DNA of 64,000 nucleotides, taken from NCBI GenBank assembly GCA_042408355.1, contig JBHORD010000161.1, positions 1-64,000 of the forward strand, written 5' to 3'. The notes beneath the pieces were generated by a model. It was given only the letters and a program-made list of their open reading frames with translations, was not told where the DNA came from and made no database searches. The position numbers and the translations under genes are program-made. The DNA comes from Fen-1038 sp042408355 (GTDB taxonomy: Bacteria; Chloroflexota; Anaerolineae; Anaerolineales; Villigracilaceae). Shown here piece by piece: positions 26,635-35,081 of the stretch (its first letter is position 1; each line of letters begins with the position of its first letter).

Positions 26635-27594
26635 TTATTCCTCTTCGTCGGCGTCAAACGACATCAGATCGAAACGGCTTATATCTTCGGTGAAGGCGAG
26701 GTTGTCCAGGGCGTCTTCGAGGAATTCAACCTGTTCATCGTCTTCCGCCTGATCTATCAGGCTTTCGATGAAGATGCGCACATCTTCGCCGCCGATTTGT
26801 GAAAGCGACCAGATCGCCGCGCCGATGATTTCGTCGTCATCTTCCTCCTCGAGAACCCTGAATAGCAGTGTCCGCGCGGACGACAAGCCCAGCGCGCCCG
26901 CCGCCTCCACGGCGGCCAATCGGATGCGCGGGTTTTCATCCATCACCCGCGAGATGACTTGTTCCTCCCAGCGCTCATCGGACGAACGGCCCATGGCGCG
27001 CAATGCGCTGGCCTGCCATTCCGGATCTTCGCGGCGGGAGGCGGATTCGATCAACGTAATAACTTCGGCGCGCGACGAAAAACCAAGCGACTCCAGCGCG
27101 CCGCGCCGGACGAACGATTGGTCCTCACTGTTGACTTTTTCCAACAGCGCGTCTTCTGCCTGGCGTTGAATTTTTTCCGGGATTTCTTCGAGTTCGCCCA
27201 ACTCGACATATTTGCCAAGCGCGGAGGCGGCCTCGGCGCGGGTGTTCACATCGTCGTCGCCGGTCAATATCTTGATGAAGGGAGCCACCAGTTTGGCGTC
27301 GTCGCATTCAGCCAGTAAACGAATGGCGCGGGCGCGCACTTGGGAATCGTCGTCGGTGAGCAGGACGCGCGCAAAATCGTCGAAGCAGACGAGCGTGTCG
27401 TTGTCGGAGACGTCCTGCAGTTTATCGAGCAGGAGCCGCCTCCGTTCCGGTTTGACGCGGGGCCAGTCCGCCATCAGCGTTTTGAGCGAAGCGGGATCGA
27501 TATCTGAGAATTCCTGCAGGGAGCGACGCGTGAACTCGCGTCCATCGTCCAGCAGTTCATCCATTGCTTTTTCAAAAGAAGTTTTGTTTGTCAT
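26635..27594 (-). CDS. HEAT-repeat domain protein
   Basis: A 319-residue acidic protein made of HEAT-like helical repeats, for example VRARAIRLLAECDDAKLVAP, TRAEAASALGKYVELGE, FVRRGALESLGFS and IRLAAVEAAGALG. These resemble the PBS-lyase-type HEAT scaffolds. The true start is 27594; its ATG overlaps the RseP stop as ATGA, so translation is coupled. HEAT proteins are protein-protein scaffolds, and its partner may be the protease or its substrate. No enzyme motif is visible. Confidence 0.85.
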   Translation of the reverse strand: MTNKTSFEKAMDELLDDGREFTRRSLQEFSDIDPASLKTLMADWPRVKPERRRLLLDKLQDVSDNDTLVCFDDFARVLLTDDDSQVRARAIRLLAECDDAKLVAPFIKILTGDDDVNTRAEAASALGKYVELGELEEIPEKIQRQAEDALLEKVNSEDQSFVRRGALESLGFSSRAEVITLIESASRREDPEWQASALRAMGRSSDERWEEQVISRVMDENPRIRLAAVEAAGALGLSSARTLLFRVLEEEDDDEIIGAAIWSLSQIGGEDVRIFIESLIDQAEDDEQVEFLEDALDNLAFTEDISRFDLMSFDADEEE

Positions 27595-29027
27595 TTCGGT
27601 AAATTGATTACAGCCGGGTTTACAAAATCCATCACGTTGACGTACAGCATGAACAACAAAAGGATCGCCATGCCGATGGCGTTGATGCTGTTTTCCCACG
27701 CGGTCGGAATCCGCTTACGGATGATCAATTCGGGCAACACGAAAATGATTCGTCCGCCATCGAGCGCGGGAAACGGAAAAAGATTCAGGACGCCGAGGCT
27801 GATGGTCAGAATGCCAATTAATTGGATCGTAAAATACGTCGGCGTTTGCGGCGAAGTCGGCGCAGAGGGACTCCCGGCGGTCGGTTCGCGGCTTTGCACA
27901 TCGCGGCTGACCGCCTGTCCGAACAGATCGTAAATTCCTTTGAGGCCGATGAAGCGGCTGTCTTGCGAACTGACCTGACCGCGCAGCATTTGCGATGGAA
28001 GCAAAATCAATGCGCGCGTTTGTTCATAAACAGCCAGCGCGCCGAATTGAAGCGACTCGATCACCGAACCGGATTGAACCATCATCGGTCCCATCGAGAT
28101 ACCGATGGCGCCCGCGTTTTGCGGACGGGAACTCAATGGCGTCACCGTCACATTGATGGTCTGATTACCGCGTTTGAGCGTAAGCAGAACCGGTTTGTCG
28201 AGATTGCTGTAAATAATGTCGTGCAATTGCGCCGCATCGGTAATCGTCACACCGTTGGCGGCTATCACGACATCGTTAACTTGAATGCCCGCTTGTTGGG
28301 CGGGCGAACCGGCCAGCACATCTTGAATCTGAACCTTGTTGTAATCGGGCACGCCCATTTGAAAGAACAGAAAACTGAAGACAATCACGCCCAGCAAAAG
28401 ATTCATGGTTGGGCCCGCAAAAAGCACGGCCAGCCGCGTCCACGGGCTGGAAGCGGCCAGTCCGCCCGGAACGGTTGGATCGTTCTCTCCTTTGGGGCGC
28501 ACAAAGCCGCCCAGCGGAAGCCAGTTGAGCGTGAATTCCGTGCCGGGATGCGCTTCGGCGACGATGCCGTTCAATTCCAGCGCGCCCGCCTGCGAGCCAA
28601 TCGTTACTTTACGTTCGGCCGCGCTGTCCAAAGATTTGTCAATCACGCGTCCCGATGAATCAATCGAAAAGTCTGCAGTGGCGGAACCGCGGTTCTTCTC
28701 CGCCGGCGCCGTCTCCGTCCATTCGAGCGTCCGCAGAATCAGTTTATTGCCCTCGCGGTCCGCAGTGATTTTCAATTCACGATTAAGGACCGCCGACCAT
28801 CCGGACAAACCGAACGAACGCGGAATTTCGAGACGTTGGCCGCTCTTCAGCAGAAGATAACCTTTTTGCCGCCACAACGTCAACATGCGCGGCGGAAATC
28901 CAAAGCCAAATTCCTCGACTTCGACCTTCAGCAATTTCGACACGATAAAATGACCGAATTCGTGGATGAACACCACGCCCGCGAACACGGCCACAAAGAT
29001 CAAACCGGAAAGAAGTGTAATATTCAT
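27591..29027 (-). CDS. rseP: RseP-type site-2 protease
   Basis: A 478-residue intramembrane zinc metalloprotease. The first helix carries the zinc motif HEFGH at residues 22-26. The late helix has the third ligand region FPFPALDGGRI. One PDZ domain (GSPAQQAGIQVNDVVIA) lies near residues 240-260. About 110 residues between the first helix and the QAG(A)LELNG strand form an extra domain not found in short RseP. The ATG at 29027 is chosen over TTG at 29033. A TATAAT lies 17-22 nt upstream. Site-2 proteases release anti-sigma factors, which fits the ECF-type promoters found in this window, but no anti-sigma gene is nearby. Confidence 0.9.
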   Translation of the reverse strand: MNITLLSGLIFVAVFAGVVFIHEFGHFIVSKLLKVEVEEFGFGFPPRMLTLWRQKGYLLLKSGQRLEIPRSFGLSGWSAVLNRELKITADREGNKLILRTLEWTETAPAEKNRGSATADFSIDSSGRVIDKSLDSAAERKVTIGSQAGALELNGIVAEAHPGTEFTLNWLPLGGFVRPKGENDPTVPGGLAASSPWTRLAVLFAGPTMNLLLGVIVFSFLFFQMGVPDYNKVQIQDVLAGSPAQQAGIQVNDVVIAANGVTITDAAQLHDIIYSNLDKPVLLTLKRGNQTINVTVTPLSSRPQNAGAIGISMGPMMVQSGSVIESLQFGALAVYEQTRALILLPSQMLRGQVSSQDSRFIGLKGIYDLFGQAVSRDVQSREPTAGSPSAPTSPQTPTYFTIQLIGILTISLGVLNLFPFPALDGGRIIFVLPELIIRKRIPTAWENSINAIGMAILLLFMLYVNVMDFVNPAVINLPK

Positions 29028-29114
29028 GGTCAACTCATAATTATTATATCCGCGTTACATGAGCGGTAAATGAACAAAGTTATAGATAATATTCCCTGCT
29101 TGTGCCTTACGACT

Positions 29115-30101
29115 CTAATCCCCCAGGTTTTCCTCCAGAAATCTGGCCGGACCGCCAACGCGCGCCTTAAGCACATCCGTGACGCCCACGATGAGGCGCA
29201 GGCGCGCCGCAATCTCGTTCGCCTCTTTTTCGGGACAAATGACGTGGACGTTCGCCCCGGCATCCACCGTGTAACAGGCCGGAATCCCATCTTCGCGCCA
29301 TTGCCGGACGGCCTGCATCACCGTCAGACTGGCCGGCTGCCAGTAATGCAGGGCGGGCGAAGAAGTCATCATCACCGCGTGCATCATATCCGAATCCAAT
29401 TCGATGACCGACGCCAGCGACTCGAAATTGCGTTCGAGAATGGCGCGTCGGCAAATGTCAAGGCGGCGCGGCGCATCCTCCACGCGCGCATTTTGTAACG
29501 GACTCGTGCTGGCCAGTGCGTGTCCCTCGGTGGAGCCGGTTTTCTTGTGTGCCGCGCTGATGACTGCGATGCAATCCATCAAAGCCCAGTGTTCGGGCGG
29601 CGCAATGGAAAACGCAAACGAATCTTCATCGCTTGTTCCGGCCTGCCATTCCACAAAGCCGGCGGGTACGGAACGCGCCGCCGATCCTGATCCGCGCCGC
29701 GCCAAACGCGAAAGATCGCGTTCGCTCAAGTTGAGTCCGGCCGCTTTACTCGCCGCCAATGCCAGCGCCGCGAACGCCGAGGCGGACGAGGCAATCCCCG
29801 CGCCGGATGGAAAATTACTTTCGCTGACGACCTCCGCCTGTTCTTCGATCTTTGCCATGCCGCGCACCAAATCCAGAATCGAAGAAACGCGCTTCAGTCC
29901 GGGGCCGGTCACTTCATGTCCGTTGATGACCAGTTCATCGAACGGCAGTGACGGCTGAAAACTGACTGTCGTACGCGTGAACAATCCATCCAAATTCATC
30001 GAGATGGAACCGTTCAACGGCAGGCGTAATTCTTCGTTTCGATTGCCCCAATATTTGATGAAGGCAATGTTTGGAGAAGCCTGAGCAGTGACGCTTACCA
30101 T
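29115..30101 (-). CDS. Mevalonate (di)phosphate decarboxylase family protein
   Basis: A 328-residue GHMP-fold decarboxylase of the isoprenoid pathway. The N-terminus PNIAFIKYWGNRNEELRLP is the substrate-binding region, and GAGIASSASAFAALA near 100 is the ATP loop. RRGSGSAARSVPAGFVEW near 140 and a conserved Asp further on complete the active site. It could act on diphosphomevalonate, or on phosphomevalonate as described for Roseiflexus, which uses an alternative mevalonate route. The sequence alone does not decide. No other mevalonate gene is in the window. Confidence 0.85.
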   Translation of the reverse strand: MVSVTAQASPNIAFIKYWGNRNEELRLPLNGSISMNLDGLFTRTTVSFQPSLPFDELVINGHEVTGPGLKRVSSILDLVRGMAKIEEQAEVVSESNFPSGAGIASSASAFAALALAASKAAGLNLSERDLSRLARRGSGSAARSVPAGFVEWQAGTSDEDSFAFSIAPPEHWALMDCIAVISAAHKKTGSTEGHALASTSPLQNARVEDAPRRLDICRRAILERNFESLASVIELDSDMMHAVMMTSSPALHYWQPASLTVMQAVRQWREDGIPACYTVDAGANVHVICPEKEANEIAARLRLIVGVTDVLKARVGGPARFLEENLGD

Positions 30102-30205
30102 ACAAACAGTTTATTATCTTTCGGGCAACTCCGCAAGAAGAAATGCGCCAGTCCTGCTCCCGCCGGCTTTCCTTTCAACCGGCCGCTTTCCCGCGGAAAT
30201 TGAGA

Positions 30206-30655
30206 TTACTTTCTGTTTTTCTTCCGCACGTAAAGCAATTTTTCCACGCGAGCAATGACTTGATCCTCGTCGTCCACCACATCAACGCTGAAGGTCGGTT
30301 CGACCTTGCCTGATTCCGCGGCGGCTCGAATTTCATTCTCGCGTTCCGGTGAAACATAAAATTTCGCCGCGACCTTGCTTTTGCCGGGCCGCAAGAATTG
30401 GATGCTGGCGGCTTTGTCCCATACGATGTAATCGCTTCCCAACAAGCGCATCAAAATCAACATGAACCACGGATCGCACATGGCGTATAACGATCCGCCG
30501 AAATGCACGCCGACGATGTTGCGGTTGAGCCTGGTCAACTTCATTTCGACTTGAACCGTGCGCTCGTCAAGATAACGCGCATGAATCCCCGCGCCAAGCA
30601 ACGGCGGATAGAAATTTATAAATCTTTCGCGAAGACGCTGCCAGCGGGCGCTCAT
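30206..30655 (-). CDS. DUF4442 hotdog-fold thioesterase-like protein
   Basis: A 149-residue hotdog-fold protein of the DUF4442 family, related to PaaI-type acyl-CoA thioesterases. The typical NIVGVHFGGSLYAMCDPWFM motif is near residues 45-63, and SFSVDVVDDEDQVIARVEKL is the last strand pair. Members are usually annotated as possible thioesterases acting on fatty acyl-CoA; substrate unknown. It lies between the decarboxylase and a lipoprotein gene on the same strand. Confidence 0.85.
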   Translation of the reverse strand: MSARWQRLRERFINFYPPLLGAGIHARYLDERTVQVEMKLTRLNRNIVGVHFGGSLYAMCDPWFMLILMRLLGSDYIVWDKAASIQFLRPGKSKVAAKFYVSPERENEIRAAAESGKVEPTFSVDVVDDEDQVIARVEKLLYVRKKNRK

Positions 30656-30671
30656 TGACGTCGAAGTATAA

Positions 30672-30704
30672 CAAAAGAAGCCAGTGGTTCATCCATTGGC
30701 TTCT
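30672..30704 (-). terminator. Rho-independent terminator after the lipoprotein gene
   Basis: AGAAGCCAGTGG (30676-30687) pairs with CCATTGGCTTCT (30693-30704), with one G-T pair, and is followed on the - strand by TTTTG. The stem sequence AGAAGCCAGTGG is the same as in the terminator at 34020-34051. Confidence 0.75.
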
Positions 30705-30768
30705 CACAGGCATACACATTGCAGGCCGCTGCGGACATCCCCTAACTGGTCATCTGTTATTACGTTGA

Positions 30769-31467
30769 TCAATTGACCGTCATGGACTCCACGATTTGAT
30801 GAAAAAACGCCAGATTCGCCTCATCGATTTTCTTATAAGCGTCCAGCCAATTTTCGCCGTTTCCAACCTCGACATTATCTGGCTGGCCCATGATTGTGAC
30901 CAGGTCATTGGTTTGCTCGTCGAACAGCGTCACCGACCTTATATAGAGGCGATCCGTCTGGGCTGTTTCGGAAAGGGTCGTAATGTACTCAAATCCTTTG
31001 AACCTTCCAACGGTGAGGCTGCGGATTCTAATGAGCAGATTTCTTTCACCCGAAAGCGACCCGCCGTCTTTCAAATCCGTTAAAGATTGGTAATCATCCT
31101 TCCAATAGGAATTCTGGTTGTTCTTTGTATATTGAATCACGACATCATATGAACTCTTTACATCAGACGGCTGGTCGGGTATTTCCCCATACGGGTACAC
31201 TTTGTCAGACCCGACCTCCACCCGCAGAGTTTGACCAGACACATACTCGCTGGGACCAAACCAATCCGATGGATATTGAAAACCAAAACCGAATTCGCTG
31301 TTCGTATATGATTTCTGAAGCGGAGACGGAACCGCTTTCGTCGGCGAAACTTGTGTCTTTGTCGGGATTGGGGATTCGCCGGTTGGGGAAGGAATATTGG
31401 CAAACGAAGCGCAGGCATTAAGCAATAAAATCACCGGCAGCAGGAAAAGGTTAAAACTCTTTTTCAT
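30769..31467 (-). CDS. Lipoprotein of unknown function
   Basis: A 232-residue exported lipoprotein. The signal peptide MKKSFNLFLLPVILLLNAC ends in a lipobox LNAC. A Ser/Thr/Pro linker (residues 22-50) leads to a globular domain starting FGFGFQYPSDWFGPSEYVSG. That pattern resembles PsbP-like secreted domains seen in many Anaerolineae lipoproteins, but I cannot name it with certainty. The leader and start AAAGGAGAATCGAATG are identical to the SIMPL gene, and the promoter is the same GGAAC-N16-CGTC type. It is therefore likely co-regulated with SIMPL as an envelope-stress lipoprotein. Confidence 0.75.
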   Translation of the reverse strand: MKKSFNLFLLPVILLLNACASFANIPSPTGESPIPTKTQVSPTKAVPSPLQKSYTNSEFGFGFQYPSDWFGPSEYVSGQTLRVEVGSDKVYPYGEIPDQPSDVKSSYDVVIQYTKNNQNSYWKDDYQSLTDLKDGGSLSGERNLLIRIRSLTVGRFKGFEYITTLSETAQTDRLYIRSVTLFDEQTNDLVTIMGQPDNVEVGNGENWLDAYKKIDEANLAFFHQIVESMTVN

Positions 31468-31488
31468 TCGATTCTCCTTTCGAGAAAG

Positions 31489-31513
31489 GACGAGTAGCGG
31501 AGAAAAAAGTTCC
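31489..31513 (-). promoter_or_regulatory. ECF-sigma-type promoter (GGAAC-N16-CGTC) of the lipoprotein gene
   Basis: On the - strand CGGGAAC (core 31513-31509) is followed after 16 bp by CGTC (31492-31489). It has the same boxes and spacing as the SIMPL promoter at 15297-15321. Confidence 0.65.
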
Positions 31514-31697
31514 CGTTTCGCCTCTCATAATTATTTTTAATGCGTCCACCTATAATAGAGGGAATTATTCCATCATCAGACGGTATAATCGCTTATATTC
31601 CATCTCTCAGGATGAATCATGTATAGTTCGAAAATATTTGTCGTTTCCTTTGCTGATCTCAGGAACGCCGCAAGAAAGCAGCGCTTAGAAGACAACA

Positions 31698-34013
31698 ATG
31701 ATTGAAGGACTGACAACTGCGGAGGCGCAGTCTCGCCTTCAACAATTTGGCCCGAATGCCGTCGCCGAGGGAAAACCGCGCCGGTTGATCGTCTTTCTCA
31801 AGAAGTTGTGGGGACCTGTTCCGTGGATGCTGGAATTCAGCGTTATCCTCGAACTGATCATCGGCAGATACACACAGGCTTTCATCATCGGCCTGCTGTT
31901 ATTCTTCAACGCCGCGCTCAGTTATTTTCAGGAGAGCCGCGCCCAGAACGCGCTGGCGCTCCTTCAGAAGCGGCTTGCCATTTCGGTGCGGGTGCGGCGC
32001 GATGGCGTGTGGCGGACCGTTCCATCGAAGGAAATCGTCCCCGGCGATCTGATTCATTTGCGCGTCGGCGATTTCGTCCCCGCCGACGTTACTTTAACGG
32101 ACGGTCATCTCTCGGTTGATCAATCTGCATTAACCGGCGAATCGCTTCCGGTCGAGATTGAAGCGGGAAAGACCGCTTACACCGGAAGCATCGTCCAGCG
32201 CGGCGAAGCGGATGGAGAAGTCACCGCCACCGGCGCGCGTACATTCTATGGAAAAACTGCAGAGCTGGTTCACACCGCCAGAACGGTCAGCCACCTGGAA
32301 ACAACCATTCTCGGCATTGTCCGTTATTTGATCGCGCTGGATGTTTTGTTGGTGATCGGTGTGCTTGTTTATTCATGGCTCAACGCCTTCCCTTTCACCG
32401 ACTCGATTCCGTTCGCGCTGATGTTGTTGGTCGCATCAGTGCCAGTGGCGTTACCCGCCACGTTCACGTTGGCTTCCGCATTGGGCGCGCAGGAGTTGGC
32501 TTCGCATGGCGTTTTGGTGACGCGCCTGACGGCCATCGAAGAAGCCGCGGCGATGGATGTGCTGTGCAGCGACAAGACCGGCACGATCACAAAAAATCAA
32601 CTCACGCTCTCAGCGGTATTCCCATACGCGCCGCATTCCGAAGCGGAGGTACTGCGGCTCGCCGCCGTCAGTTCGGATGAATCGTCGCAGGACCCGATTG
32701 ACCTGGCCATCATCACGGCGGCGCGCGAGCGCGGACTTGTAAATGGAAAAGTCGAACGATTGGGATTCATTCCGTTCGATCCGCTGACCAAACGGACGGA
32801 GGCGTTTGCGCGCCTCGATGGGCGCGAACTGCGAATCGTCAAAGGCTTCCCGGAAAAAGTTTCGGCTCTCGCGCCGGGTTCGCCGGATCCCGTTAAAGAT
32901 GTCGAGGCTTTATCTGCGAAAGGCTACCGCGTCATCGCGATTGCCGCGGGCGATAAGGAAAAACTTGATTTGATCGGTCTGGTGGGACTCTACGATCCGC
33001 CGCGCGAAGATTCGAAAAAGCTGATCGATTCGCTGAAGGAATTATCGGTGCGCATCATCATGGTGACCGGCGACGGGTTGGCAACCGCGCGTGCCATTGC
33101 CGCGCAGGTCGGCTTGGGCGGCGAGGCGTGCGCGGCAGATCAATTACATCAACAGCTCGCCGAAAACAATCTGACCTGCAATGTGGTCGCCGGTGTTTTG
33201 CCGGAGGATAAATTCAAAATCGTCCAGAGCTTCCAAAAGAGCGGACACGTGGTCGGCATGACCGGCGACGGCGTGAACGACGCTCCGGCGTTGAAGCAGG
33301 CCGAAGTCGGCATTGCGGTCTCGAATGCAACCGATGTGGCGCGCGCCGCCGCCAGCGCGATTTTAACGAACCCCGGCCTGAGCGATGTGCTGTCGGCGGT
33401 CAAGATCGGACGGCAAATCTATCAGCGCATGTTGACGTACACGTTCAACAAAATCATCAAGACGTTCCAGATCGCGTTGTTCCTCAGCATCGGTCTGTGG
33501 CTGACGGGACAATTTGTCACCACGCCGCGGCTGGTTGTTCTGCTGTTGTTCGCCAATGATTTTGTAACGATGTCCATCGCATCGGACCGCGTCTCCTATT
33601 CCCACAAACCGGATCGCTGGCGGATCCGGCCGCTGGTGATCGGCGCGCTGGCATTGGCCGCCGCCTGGTTGTTATTCTCGTTTGGAATTTTGTATCTGGG
33701 ACGCGGCGTGTATCATCTCAGCCTCCAGGAGTTGCAGACGTTAATCTTTGTGATGCTGGTATTCACGGGACAGGCAAACGTTTATCTGGTGCGCGAGCGC
33801 CGCTCGTTTTGGAAGTCGCGCCCCAGCGCCGCGCTTTTGTTGAGCACGCTCGGCGACGCCATCGCTGTGATCGCGCTGGCCGCATTCGGGATTTTAATGG
33901 CGCCCATCAGCCTGACGATCATTGCATCGCTGGTTGGGTTGATTGTTTTGTATGCGTTGGCCCTGGACTTTTTCAAGGTGGCTGTGTTCCGGCGCATGGG
34001 CTTTGCGGAATGA
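31698..34013 (+). CDS. P-type ATPase, proton-pump (P3A) type
   Basis: A 771-residue P-type ATPase of the plasma-membrane H+ pump class. The phosphorylated Asp is D292 in CSDKTGTITKN. TGES is near residue 147, the nucleotide motif KGFPEKV near 386, and GDGVNDAPALKQ near 523. About ten membrane helices are present. The M6 region LLLFANDFVTMSIASDR contains the acidic residue that carries the proton in plant and fungal pumps. No N-terminal metal-binding domain is present, which fits protons better than heavy metals. It stands alone, and a terminator follows. Two TATAAT hexamers (31551-31556, 31584-31589) lie upstream without clear -35 boxes. Confidence 0.88.
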   Translation: MIEGLTTAEAQSRLQQFGPNAVAEGKPRRLIVFLKKLWGPVPWMLEFSVILELIIGRYTQAFIIGLLLFFNAALSYFQESRAQNALALLQKRLAISVRVRRDGVWRTVPSKEIVPGDLIHLRVGDFVPADVTLTDGHLSVDQSALTGESLPVEIEAGKTAYTGSIVQRGEADGEVTATGARTFYGKTAELVHTARTVSHLETTILGIVRYLIALDVLLVIGVLVYSWLNAFPFTDSIPFALMLLVASVPVALPATFTLASALGAQELASHGVLVTRLTAIEEAAAMDVLCSDKTGTITKNQLTLSAVFPYAPHSEAEVLRLAAVSSDESSQDPIDLAIITAARERGLVNGKVERLGFIPFDPLTKRTEAFARLDGRELRIVKGFPEKVSALAPGSPDPVKDVEALSAKGYRVIAIAAGDKEKLDLIGLVGLYDPPREDSKKLIDSLKELSVRIIMVTGDGLATARAIAAQVGLGGEACAADQLHQQLAENNLTCNVVAGVLPEDKFKIVQSFQKSGHVVGMTGDGVNDAPALKQAEVGIAVSNATDVARAAASAILTNPGLSDVLSAVKIGRQIYQRMLTYTFNKIIKTFQIALFLSIGLWLTGQFVTTPRLVVLLLFANDFVTMSIASDRVSYSHKPDRWRIRPLVIGALALAAAWLLFSFGILYLGRGVYHLSLQELQTLIFVMLVFTGQANVYLVRERRSFWKSRPSAALLLSTLGDAIAVIALAAFGILMAPISLTIIASLVGLIVLYALALDFFKVAVFRRMGFAE

Positions 34014-34019
34014 AATCAA

Positions 34020-34051
34020 AAGAAGCCAGTGGAATAATCCACTGGCTTCTT
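34020..34051. terminator. Bidirectional terminator
   Basis: AAGAAGCCAGTGGA pairs perfectly with TCCACTGGCTTCTT across the 4-nt loop ATAA. It separates the convergent P-type ATPase and NTF2-like genes. Confidence 0.85.
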
Positions 34052-34071
34052 GAAAATTGTTTATGTGCTTG

Positions 34072-34446
34072 CTATCCTTTGACGTAGGACAGCTTTTCAC
34101 AGATGAGTCCGTCCCGCTCTTTGAATACATCCACGCCGCGGACGTGCCCATTTCCCCAATCATACTTCCAGCGCATCACACAGCGATGACCCATGCTCAA
34201 GCTGAAAATCTCTTCGATCTCGATGTGAGCCTGCGGCGACTGGCGGAAGAAGTCCTGCCAGAACTGAGTGACCGCTTCCTTGCCTTTGTACACCGTCCCA
34301 TCCGGCGCGGGACTCGTGTTTTCAAAGACGCAATCGTCCGTCATCAACTTCATCATCCCTGCGACATCATGACGGTTGAACGCCTCATTGAACGCCATCA
34401 CAACGCGGATGGCTGATTCTATTTTTGACATGCGGGCGGGAGACAT
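34072..34446 (-). CDS. NTF2-like SnoaL-type protein
   Basis: A 124-residue NTF2-fold protein of the SnoaL-like group. The pattern FNEAFNRHDVAGMMKLMTDD is the conserved first helix and turn. Later strands HRCVMRWKYDWGNGHVRGVD fit the cone-shaped barrel. Such proteins may bind or isomerise small molecules. No substrate can be inferred, and neighbours do not help. Confidence 0.8.
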   Translation of the reverse strand: MSPARMSKIESAIRVVMAFNEAFNRHDVAGMMKLMTDDCVFENTSPAPDGTVYKGKEAVTQFWQDFFRQSPQAHIEIEEIFSLSMGHRCVMRWKYDWGNGHVRGVDVFKERDGLICEKLSYVKG

Positions 34447-34511
34447 GTTAAAACCACTTCCTTCGAGAGAAAGTCAATAGGCGTTAAAAAATGTAACCAA
34501 CGCCAGTTTAT

Positions 34512-35081
34512 TCAGGGCGCAACCCCTAAAATCAGAACTGGTATGTCAATATCTGAAACACCGCGTTGCTCTAAATCCCAAACAAACTGCTCAAAATAAG
34601 AAACGCCTGAAGACATATCTTCAGCCAACTCTTTTACAGGCACAATTTCTATGCCTGTATCAATAAACCCCATATTGTGGAAAATAGTCATCTTGGCACA
34701 AACGTTGTACACCATAAAAGAATACTTTCCAAATTGCACTTCAACGCCAAGCTTGTTTTTGATGAAATCCATTTCTCTAAACGCGTTCTTGGAAACTTGA
34801 GGCGGTTCATAATCTTTACTGTAGTATTGTGTTGGATAATCGCACAAAACTCGTTTCTTTTCCCATCCCAATTCTAGAAAGCCATCGCTTATTTCTTTAT
34901 TGAGGGAGCGGGGGCTATATAAAATCTTGTCACGCATGGTCTTTTCCTTGCTTGTCTTTGTCTTGTGGCTTCTAGCATCAACGCGAGCAAGGATTTTCTT
35001 TACCTCTTTCAATTCTTTTGCATATTTCTTTTGAACAGCTTTTTCACCGCCATTGAATGAATAGACCCCGACGATTTTCAT
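34512..35081 (-). CDS. BglII-type restriction endonuclease
   Basis: A 189-residue type II restriction enzyme of the BglII/BstYI family. The BglII active site is D84-x8-E93-x-Q95; here the same spacing and neighbours appear as D105-F-x7-E114-V-Q116 inside MDFIKNKLGVEVQFGKY. The C-terminal half (FHNMGFIDTGIEI) also resembles the family. BglII cuts AGATCT and BstYI RGATCY. A related GATC-centred site is likely but not proven. The gene is A+T-rich. Its ATG overlaps the methyltransferase stop (ATGA), so the methylase is translated first, as expected for protection. Confidence 0.85.
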   Translation of the reverse strand: MKIVGVYSFNGGEKAVQKKYAKELKEVKKILARVDARSHKTKTSKEKTMRDKILYSPRSLNKEISDGFLELGWEKKRVLCDYPTQYYSKDYEPPQVSKNAFREMDFIKNKLGVEVQFGKYSFMVYNVCAKMTIFHNMGFIDTGIEIVPVKELAEDMSSGVSYFEQFVWDLEQRGVSDIDIPVLILGVAP

